Positions 12,061 through 17,404 of a stretch of DNA of 17,404 nt are shown in pieces (position 1 is the first letter of the stretch; every line of letters starts with the position of its first letter). This DNA comes from Nitrospirota bacterium (GTDB lineage Bacteria; Nitrospirota_A; Leptospirillia; Leptospirillales; Leptospirillaceae). Location of the stretch: NCBI GenBank assembly GCA_023480765.1, contig JAMCWZ010000090.1:1-17404 (forward strand). The letters run 5' to 3'. A program made the translations under genes and the position numbers. Below the pieces are notes generated by a model that had not been told where the DNA came from, did no database searches, and saw nothing but the letters and a program-made list of their open reading frames with translations.

Positions 12061-12856
12061 GGTTCTGACAGGAACCATCCTCCTGTTTGCCCTTTTTTCC
12101 GGTTGTCAGAGAAATCATGCCCAGGTTCACTACCATCGGGCCGAGGACGCGCTTGTCCACATGGATCTCGCCGGAGCCCGGAAGGAATTTCATGCGGCGA
12201 TAAAGGCTTCTCCGAGTTCTCCCCTGGCGGGAGAGGCTTTCTATGAGCTCGGCCGGATGGATGATCTCTATGGAAACGACCCTCAAAAAGCCGCCGGGCA
12301 TTACATGAAGTCTCTGGAAAATCTCAAGGACGGGTCTCTCCGGCAACGCGTCTCCATCGACCTTGCGACCGACCTTGAGCATTTGGGGAAGCCCGATGAA
12401 GCCCTGGCCATTCTCCGGGGGCTGGACGGGTCCAATCTGCTTTCCACCTTCAAGCCCCGGGTCTGGGACTTGACCGCCCGCATTCTCGAACATGAAGGAC
12501 ATTACAGGGAAGCGTTGGGGTATTATAAAAAAGTGTCCGATCGGGAGCCGGACAGTTTTCGTGGGCAGAAAGCCCAATTCAAGATCGGCCTTCTGGAAAG
12601 TCTGGCGTCCGATCTTCCGTCTGCCCAACGGGACCTTGGGCGCTTTGTAAAGCGCTATCCTGACAGCCCCTTCACCCCGGTCGCCCGATTCAACCTGGCA
12701 CTGACATGGGATCGCCTGGGTGACCATCAGAAGGCCCTGTCCATCTTGGAGTCGATCAAGGGAAGCTATCCCAACCAGGGGGTCGTTCTGGAGCGCATGT
12801 CGGAAATCCGAAAAGAAATGCGTTCCTCCGGACCCTCTCCCGGAAAGGGATCGTAA
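12041..12856 (+). CDS. TPR-repeat lipoprotein
   Basis: Not recognised as a named gene. The preferred GTG start (12041) gives 271 residues with a lipoprotein signal: basic MSKRAGR, a hydrophobic stretch, then LFSGC with the lipid-attachment Cys at 22. This start overlaps the gyrA end by 20 bases; an in-frame ATG at 11993 would put the signal too deep. The mature part is mostly helix pairs resembling tetratricopeptide repeats, at about 31-64, 62-96, 100-129, 140-170, 175-208 and 212-244. Recurring features are A..F/Y pairs and RYPDSPF, the pattern of outer-membrane TPR proteins such as BamD or CpoB/YbgF. The C-terminus is Ser/Pro/Gly rich. It is probably a scaffold on the periplasmic side of a membrane, but no partner is shown. 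Translation may be coupled to gyrA. Cell-envelope function is inference. Confidence 0.85.
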   Translation: MSKRAGRVLTGTILLFALFSGCQRNHAQVHYHRAEDALVHMDLAGARKEFHAAIKASPSSPLAGEAFYELGRMDDLYGNDPQKAAGHYMKSLENLKDGSLRQRVSIDLATDLEHLGKPDEALAILRGLDGSNLLSTFKPRVWDLTARILEHEGHYREALGYYKKVSDREPDSFRGQKAQFKIGLLESLASDLPSAQRDLGRFVKRYPDSPFTPVARFNLALTWDRLGDHQKALSILESIKGSYPNQGVVLERMSEIRKEMRSSGPSPGKGS

Positions 12857-12901
12857 TTCCAAAGCGCACCACCGTTTACGGGAAACCATAAGGTCGCTGC
12901 C

Positions 12902-13540
12902 GTGAAAATCACCGAAACATTCCGTTCCATCCAGGGAGAGTCCCGCTATTCCGGATGGCCCTGTTTTTTCATCCGGACGACCGGTTGTCCTCTTCGGTGC
13001 CGCTGGTGCGATACCACGTATTCTTTTTATGGGGGAGAGGAGCGAACGGTGGATTCTCTCGTCGGGGAAGCTGTTTCTTCCGGAACGTCCCTCGTTGAAA
13101 TTACCGGCGGGGAACCCTTTGTTCAACCGGAACTTCCCGAGCTTTGTCAAAAACTTCTTGACCTCGGGAAAACCGTGCTGATTGAAACGTCGGGGGGTTT
13201 TCCGGTCCCCTCCGGTCTGAACCGGGAGTGTCGGCTGATTGTCGACCTCAAACCTCCCGGTTCCGGGATGGAAGCCTGGATGAAGGCGGAGAACTTTGCG
13301 GAGCTCGGGACGGAGGACGAAATCAAGGCGGTTCTCACGGGCCGGGAAGATTTTGACTGGTCCGTCCAAAAGCTGGAAGAGTGGGGGATATGGGGTCGTG
13401 TGCCGGTGACGTTTTCGCCGGTGTTCGGGGAATGTGACCCCCGGGAACTGGCCCGGTGGGTCCTGGACTCCGGCCTCCCCGTCCGGGTCCAGATCCAGTT
13501 GCACAAGATTCTGTTCGACCCCCAGCTGAGGGGAGTTTAA
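12902..13540 (+). CDS. queE: 7-carboxy-7-deazaguanine synthase (radical SAM)
   Basis: Radical SAM enzyme of the queuosine (7-deazaguanine) pathway that converts 6-carboxytetrahydropterin to 7-carboxy-7-deazaguanine. At 212 residues it has the compact family length. It begins with TFRSIQGES (6-14). The [4Fe-4S] cluster motif is CPLRCRWC (Cys29, Cys33, Cys36), followed by DTTYS. The SAM-binding element is ITGGEP (67-72), and QLHKILF near the C-terminus is also family-like. The start is GTG at 12902, with AAGGT about nine bases upstream. It lies 45 bases after the lipoprotein gene and two bases before queC, the enzyme for the next step, which strongly supports the function. The spacing suggests one transcript for the pair. 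Confidence 0.94.
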   Translation: MKITETFRSIQGESRYSGWPCFFIRTTGCPLRCRWCDTTYSFYGGEERTVDSLVGEAVSSGTSLVEITGGEPFVQPELPELCQKLLDLGKTVLIETSGGFPVPSGLNRECRLIVDLKPPGSGMEAWMKAENFAELGTEDEIKAVLTGREDFDWSVQKLEEWGIWGRVPVTFSPVFGECDPRELARWVLDSGLPVRVQIQLHKILFDPQLRGV

Positions 13541-13542
13541 GG

Positions 13543-14268
13543 ATGCTTCATCGGGATCCCGACGAGATTGAAAATCAGAAAGCCGGTGGAAAAGGGTCTG
13601 TCGTTCTGGTCAGCGGGGGAATGGACAGCGCTGTGACGGCGGCCATGGCCATCCGGGAAAGTCCGAGAGTCGCGTTCCTTCATGTGCGTTACGGAGCCCG
13701 GGCCCAGGACAGCGAAGAGAGAGCGTTCCGGAATATTGCCCGGCACTGGGGGGTGGATCGGGTCCAGGTCATCGACCTCGCTCCTCTGGGGGCTCTGGGA
13801 GGGTCGGCTCTGACCGACCGATCCATGGAAGTCCCGGCCGCCAACCCGGATGCCCCGGGAATTCCGTCGACCTATGTTCCCTTCCGGAACGCCCATTTTC
13901 TTGCGATCGCCACCAGCTGGTGCGAAGTCCTGAAGTTCGACCGGATCTGGATTGGAGCGGTGGAGGAAGACAGTTCCGGGTATCCGGACTGCCGGAGGAT
14001 TTTTTACGACGCCTTTGAGGAAGCGATCAGGCTGGGGACACGTCCGGGAACGGGGATCCGGATCATGACGCCGGTCATTCATTTGAACAAGGGGGAAATC
14101 GTTTCGGAAGGAGTCCGCCTCGGCGTGCCGTTCGAACACACCTGGTCCTGTTACAGGGAGGGGACCCGGGCGTGCGGGCGCTGCGACAGCTGCGCTCTTC
14201 GCCTGAGAGGGTTTTCCCGGGCGGGGATCCGGGATCCCCTGGAGTATGAAATCTCCGAAACGCCGTGA
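13543..14268 (+). CDS. queC: 7-cyano-7-deazaguanine (preQ0) synthase
   Basis: ATP-dependent amidation and dehydration of 7-carboxy-7-deazaguanine to preQ0, the step after QueE in queuosine synthesis. The length is 241 residues. The PP-loop ATP motif SGGMDS is at 24-29, YVPFRN (111-116) matches the family's YVP.RN element, and a zinc site is formed by Cys203, Cys211, Cys214 and Cys217 in the C-terminal CGRCDSC region. The ATG at 13543 lies two bases after the queE stop with GGGGAG upstream, so the two genes are translationally close. An N-terminal extension of about 17 polar residues precedes the first strand. The other pathway genes (folE, queD, queF and so on) are not in this window. The dedicated pairing of queE and queC makes the call secure. 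Confidence 0.95.
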   Translation: MLHRDPDEIENQKAGGKGSVVLVSGGMDSAVTAAMAIRESPRVAFLHVRYGARAQDSEERAFRNIARHWGVDRVQVIDLAPLGALGGSALTDRSMEVPAANPDAPGIPSTYVPFRNAHFLAIATSWCEVLKFDRIWIGAVEEDSSGYPDCRRIFYDAFEEAIRLGTRPGTGIRIMTPVIHLNKGEIVSEGVRLGVPFEHTWSCYREGTRACGRCDSCALRLRGFSRAGIRDPLEYEISETP

Positions 14269-14383
14269 CCCTCTTGCCGAAAGGACCAGGACCGGAGGAT
14301 ACTGAAAGACTGTTGGATTGAGAGAGCTGTTGGTGGACGCGTTTAACCGTCTGTTCCGGACGAAAGAAAGGGTGTGGGTCGGT

Positions 14384-15985
14384 ATGGATCGTGAAAAAGT
14401 GGACAAGGTGGAGATTGCGGCAAAAACCGGTGATCCCCTGACCTCCTCTGCGGAGGGTCTGGTTTTCGGAGTCTGGGACGATGGTCGCATGGCCCAGGAT
14501 TTCCGGAAACGCCTCGATGGTGCCCTGCAGGGGGAGGTTTCCCGGATTCTCGACAACGGGGAATTCAAGGGCTCGTCCAATGATGTCCTTTTCTTGCCGA
14601 CGATGGGAAAGCTTTCTGCCCGTTATATTGTTCTGGCGGGGCTTGGATCCCGTGAGAAGACCTCACCGGAACTGATCCGGAAAGTCTCCGGAACCGTCGC
14701 CCGGGCCGCCCGTTCCCGGAATCTTGCTTCTCTGGCTTCCACTCTTGTTTCGAATGATGTGGCGGAACCGGAACACGTTTCGGAAGCCATCGTCGAGGGG
14801 ACGTTTCTTGCCCTTTATCGGTTTGACCACTACAAAAGCACCGATAACAAGGACAAAAAGGAAAAAAACAAGAAAGCGGCCGCTGTTTCGAAAGATTTTG
14901 CGAGCCTGCATCTTTTTTCCTCCCGGGAAGCCGAGAAAAAAGTCCGCAAGGGAATCGACTGGGCGCGGGCCATTCTTCGAGGAACCTATCTTGCCCGGGA
15001 TCTCGGAAATCATCCGGCCAACGTCGCCACCCCGTCGATGATTGCCCAGACGGCCTCCGTCGAATGCCAGAAGCGGGGAATCCACTTTGTCAGTTATGAC
15101 CGGGAGAAGCTCGAGGAAATGGGTCTTGGCGCCCTGGTGGGTGTCGCGAAGGGGTCGATGGAGCCGGCCAGGCTGATCCAGCTGGAGTATCGTCCTTCGA
15201 AAGCCGCGAATGCCAAACCGGTCCTTCTGGTCGGGAAAACGCTGACGTTCGACAGCGGGGGGATTTCTCTCAAGCCTGCCGAAAAGATGGAGACGATGAA
15301 GGGGGACATGTCCGGGGGGGCGGCCGTCCTCGGAACGATGATGGCCATCGCCGATCTGGGAATTCCCTTGTGGGTGGTCGGATTGATGCCGGCCACGGAA
15401 AACATGCCGTCCGGAACCGCGAACAAGCCGGGCGATGTTCTTCGGGCGTTCAACGGAAAAACCATCGAAGTGATCAACACGGATGCCGAAGGCCGTCTGA
15501 TCCTGGCGGATGCCCTGTCCTGGGGGGTCAAGAAGTTCGATCCGGCGCTCGTCATTGATCTTGCGACGTTGACCGGGGCTGTGACAGTCGCTCTCGGAGC
15601 CCACGCCATCGGTGTTCTGGGAAATGATCAGAAACGCCTGTCCGAAGTTCTGGAAATCGGGGAACGCGTCGGTGAAAAGGGGTGGCAGCTTCCCCTTTTC
15701 GAGGAGTATTTTGAACAGATCAAGAGCCCGATTGCCGATATCCAGAACGTGGGTGGACGGGGTGCCGGAACCATTACGGCGGCGGCCTTCCTTTCCCATT
15801 TTGTCGACGAAAAGCCCTGGGTCCATCTCGATATCGCGGGAACGGCCTGGGTGGAATCGGATGAGCCATACAAGCCCAAGGGGAATGTGGGTATCGGCAT
15901 TCGCCTGCTCACGCATTATCTCGGAAAGCTTTCTGAGGACAAGGATCTTCGGAAGCCCGAAAAACGGGAATCCCGAAAGAAATAG
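14384..15985 (+). CDS. pepA: Leucyl aminopeptidase (M17 family, PepA)
   Basis: Two-metal cytosolic aminopeptidase that removes N-terminal residues from peptides. Numbered from the in-frame TTG at 14318 (555 residues), the catalytic domain shows GKTLTFDSGGISLKP (306-320) with metal ligands Lys307 and Asp312, catalytic Lys319, Asp330 in KGDMSGGAAV, and NTDAEGR (387-393) with Asp389, Glu391 and catalytic Arg393. The N-terminal macro-like domain is typical, and a Lys/Asp/Glu-rich linker lies near 172-192. The start is uncertain. ATG at 14384 (residue 23) gives the N-terminus that best aligns with the family, and I use it, giving 533 residues. The TTG at 14318 would add 22 residues but has no well-spaced ribosome site. 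The C-terminus is a charged tail. Members of this family also bind DNA as XerB-type accessory factors in E. coli; nothing here tests that. Confidence 0.93.
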   Translation: MDREKVDKVEIAAKTGDPLTSSAEGLVFGVWDDGRMAQDFRKRLDGALQGEVSRILDNGEFKGSSNDVLFLPTMGKLSARYIVLAGLGSREKTSPELIRKVSGTVARAARSRNLASLASTLVSNDVAEPEHVSEAIVEGTFLALYRFDHYKSTDNKDKKEKNKKAAAVSKDFASLHLFSSREAEKKVRKGIDWARAILRGTYLARDLGNHPANVATPSMIAQTASVECQKRGIHFVSYDREKLEEMGLGALVGVAKGSMEPARLIQLEYRPSKAANAKPVLLVGKTLTFDSGGISLKPAEKMETMKGDMSGGAAVLGTMMAIADLGIPLWVVGLMPATENMPSGTANKPGDVLRAFNGKTIEVINTDAEGRLILADALSWGVKKFDPALVIDLATLTGAVTVALGAHAIGVLGNDQKRLSEVLEIGERVGEKGWQLPLFEEYFEQIKSPIADIQNVGGRGAGTITAAAFLSHFVDEKPWVHLDIAGTAWVESDEPYKPKGNVGIGIRLLTHYLGKLSEDKDLRKPEKRESRKK

Positions 15986-16021
15986 ACATTCCGGTCCCCG
16001 AATGCACCCGGGCAGCTCATC

Positions 16022-16030
16022 TGATATAAT
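16022..16030 (+). promoter_or_regulatory. Extended -10 promoter of smpB
   Basis: TGATATAAT is a perfect extended -10 element (TGN plus consensus TATAAT). No good -35 hexamer lies 16-18 bases upstream, as expected for the extended -10 class. Transcription should begin near 16036-16038. The smpB leader would then be only about 11 bases, with AAGG at its very 5' end. The promoter probably also drives ssrA. Confidence 0.65.
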
Positions 16031-16047
16031 AAAAGAAAGGGTCCGGC

Positions 16048-16539
16048 ATGGCCGGTAAGGATCAGTCCGACTCCCGGGAAAGGGCCACCGCGACAAATCG
16101 GAAGGCGTTTCATCAGTATGAGGTCCTGGAACGGTTTGAAGCGGGGATCGCTCTGTACGGGACGGAAGTCAAGGCGTTAAGGGACGGTCGGGTCAATCTT
16201 GGGGATGCCTTCGTCCGGATTGAAAATGAAGAAGCCTGGCTCTGGCAGCTTCATATCGGTCCTTATCGTGCGGCGTTTTATGACAATCACGAACCTCTCC
16301 GGAAGCGGAGGCTCCTGTTGCACAAAAAGGAGATCCTCCGTCTGATGGGGCTTGTTCGCCAGAAGGGCCTGACCGTTGTTCCCCTCAGGATTTATTCGGG
16401 TCCCCGGGGTCTGTTCAAGGTCGAAATCGCTCTGGTCCGGGGAAAAACCCAGGGAGACAAGAGAGATGCCATTCGGGAACGGGAGGCCAACCGGGAAATT
16501 CAGCGGGTCTTTCGTTCCAAACAGAAAGTTGGCCGTTAA
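16048..16539 (+). CDS. smpB: SsrA-binding protein SmpB
   Basis: Binds tmRNA and delivers it to stalled ribosomes in trans-translation. The length of 163 residues is normal. The OB-fold carries NRKAFHQYEV (17-26), GTEVKALR (38-45), INL-type VNLGDAFV (49-56), NHEPLRKRRLLLHKKEI and VPLRIY. The basic C-terminal tail (about 137-163, DKRDAIRERE onward) is the segment that enters the mRNA channel of the stalled ribosome. The ATG at 16048 has AAAGG about eight bases upstream. It follows pepA after 62 bases that include its own promoter, and it precedes the tmRNA gene by 46 bases. That adjacency matches the function and is seen in many bacteria. Confidence 0.96.
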   Translation: MAGKDQSDSRERATATNRKAFHQYEVLERFEAGIALYGTEVKALRDGRVNLGDAFVRIENEEAWLWQLHIGPYRAAFYDNHEPLRKRRLLLHKKEILRLMGLVRQKGLTVVPLRIYSGPRGLFKVEIALVRGKTQGDKRDAIREREANREIQRVFRSKQKVGR

Positions 16540-16585
16540 GGGCGGTCAACCGAGATCTCCATGCACCGACACGTTCGATTTTCAC

Positions 16586-16944
16586 GGGGGCGATCGGGTT
16601 CGACGGGGATGAGAAAGCAAGGACAGCATGCCGAGGTCCCAGGTCCTCGTAAAACCTTTGGGAAAAAGACAACTGCCAACGAAGAGCTGGCTCTCGCTGC
16701 TTAATCTAAACAATTAAGTGAGCGCGCTTATCGGATTTTGCGCCTGCCCGGATCCGAAGGCGTGGAGAAGGCAGGATCGCCAAGGGAACATGCCTGGGTT
16801 CCCGAGGTTAAACCCTTACAGGCTCGCTGATGACGGGTACGCCCCTCTTTCCCGTCGTTGGTCAGACTCAAACAGGGGCTAAGCATGTAGCGGTTCTTGG
16901 CGGACTGTTTCCGGACGCGGGTTCAATTCCCGCCGCCTCCACCA
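16586..16944 (+). ncRNA. ssrA: Transfer-messenger RNA (tmRNA)
   Basis: One-piece tmRNA of 359 bases. The 5' end GGGGGCG (16586-16592) pairs with CGCCTCC (16934-16940) to make a seven-pair acceptor stem with one G-U pair; discriminator A and an encoded CCA end at 16944. The T-arm is GCGGG, loop TTCAATT, CCCGC (16917-16933). The conserved GGGTTCGACGGGGA element follows the 5' end. The tag reading frame most likely resumes at GCC (16675-16677) and ends with TAA (16702-16704), coding ANEELALAA. With the alanine from the charged tmRNA, the tag would be AANEELALAA, ending in the usual ClpXP-type signal LAA. The exact resume codon is inferred from the tag pattern. No clear promoter lies in the 46 bases after smpB, so it may be processed from a joint transcript. 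Confidence 0.96.
16920..16944 (+). other. Likely attachment site (att) at the ssrA 3' end
   Basis: The T-arm and acceptor 3' end of tmRNA genes are a classic target for tyrosine integrases of the P4 type, which keep the gene intact by carrying a copy of its 3' end. An integrase gene remnant of exactly that type starts 170 bases downstream and points away from ssrA. The matching direct repeat would lie beyond base 17404, so the boundaries are approximate. Confidence 0.5.
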
Positions 16945-16988
16945 TTTCATCTTCCAGCTCCATCCGTGTCAATCCAATAAATTCAATG

Positions 16989-17014
16989 AAGCCAGCGTAA
17001 ATGCTGGCTTTTTT
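16989..17014 (+). terminator. Rho-independent terminator after ssrA
   Basis: AAGCCAGC (16989-16996), a six-base loop GTAAAT, and GCTGGCTT (17003-17010) form a perfect eight-pair stem running into TTTTTT. It lies 44 bases past the tmRNA 3' end and would end the smpB-ssrA transcript. Because it lies beyond the likely attachment site, it may have come with the integrated element. Confidence 0.85.
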
Positions 17015-17114
17015 GTTGTTTTCGGTCCAGCACAGTCCAAAGTAATCCGTTGATAGCACAGAAAAGAGGGATACATTGTCGGGTAACAGTACAAACCTTT
17101 AAGGAGGTTACCCC

Positions 17115-17404
17115 ATGTTTCTTACGGAAGCATTGATACGACAAGTTTTACCAAGAGAAAATCAGTTCAGGCTCTATGATTCTAAAGGACTTCTGATTCT
17201 TGTGACCCCTGCAGGCGGCTATTTGTGGAGATTCAAATACCGATTTGGAGGGAAGCAAAAATCGCTTTCGTTTGGAACCTATCCCGATATTTCCTTGAAA
17301 GAGGCCCGGATGAAACGAGACGAGCCATAGGAAATGATCAAGTCCGGGATCGATCCGTCGGAGAGAAGAAGGGAAGCCCGTAGAGCCTGAACTGATTTTC
17401 TCTT
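17115..17404 (+). pseudogene. Tyrosine integrase (P4 type), decayed and cut by the window edge
   Basis: The first 71 codons encode the N-terminal arm-DNA-binding domain (DUF4102 type) of P4-like phage and island integrases: LTEALIRQVLPRE, YDSKGLLILVTPAGGYLWRF and SLSFGTYPDISLKEAR are all typical. A strong ribosome site AAGGAGG (17101-17107) precedes the ATG by seven bases. The frame then meets TAG (17328-17330) in the middle of the conserved RDEARK-like segment. Past it, the same frame continues with SGIDPSERRREARRA, exactly the expected continuation, until TGA at 17388-17390. The homology across the stop shows a nonsense mutation rather than a natural end. The catalytic domain would lie outside the window. 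A sequencing error could explain one stop but less easily two. Confidence 0.8.

Noticed and set aside
16868..17059. Minus-strand 63-codon frame with an AGIEPAS-like segment across the tmRNA 3' end
   Set aside because: This is the well-known false translation of a tRNA-like 3' end on the opposite strand. The tmRNA explains the bases fully.

Overview
The window is chromosomal core sequence from a Gram-negative bacterium: GyrB carries the Gram-negative-type insertion in its TOPRIM half, and there is a lipoprotein and phosphatidylserine decarboxylase. Gene content and order (ilvB-ilvN-ilvC-psd running away from dnaA-dnaN-gyrB-gyrA, then a TPR lipoprotein, queE-queC, pepA, smpB-ssrA) and protein character suggest a Nitrospirota member such as Leptospirillum. 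That assignment is from memory of the families, not a search, and is about 50-60% confident.

Left part (1-3921, minus strand): a branched-chain amino acid operon. ilvB and ilvN encode the two acetohydroxyacid synthase subunits, ilvC encodes ketol-acid reductoisomerase, and psd (cut by the window edge) encodes phosphatidylserine decarboxylase. A well-formed sigma70-type promoter lies upstream of ilvB at 4028-4056.

Middle (3922-4447): a 526-base gap without genes, between divergent ilvB and dnaA. It holds the ilvB promoter, one DnaA-box match (TTTTCCACA on the minus strand) with degenerate matches, and two perfect inverted repeats. This is the best candidate for the replication origin. Genes on both sides are transcribed away from it.

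Right part (4448-16539, plus strand): dnaA, dnaN, gyrB and gyrA (initiator, sliding clamp, both gyrase subunits, with no recF between dnaN and gyrB). Next come a TPR lipoprotein overlapping the gyrA end, the queuosine-pathway genes queE and queC, the leucyl aminopeptidase gene pepA, and smpB behind its own extended -10 promoter. ssrA (tmRNA, 16586-16944) follows smpB, so both halves of the trans-translation rescue system sit together.

Right edge (16945-17404): past the tmRNA 3' end there is a Rho-independent terminator and then the start of a P4-type tyrosine integrase gene with in-frame stops. This looks like the decayed end of an element integrated at the ssrA 3' end.

No novel system is visible. 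The points most worth a second look are the integrase remnant at ssrA, the Val in place of the usual Ser at the quinolone-determining position of GyrA, the origin-like region with its inverted repeats, and the acidic-residue swap in the IlvB cofactor motif. Non-ATG starts are common here (TTG for ilvC and gyrA; GTG for ilvN, gyrB, queE and probably the lipoprotein).
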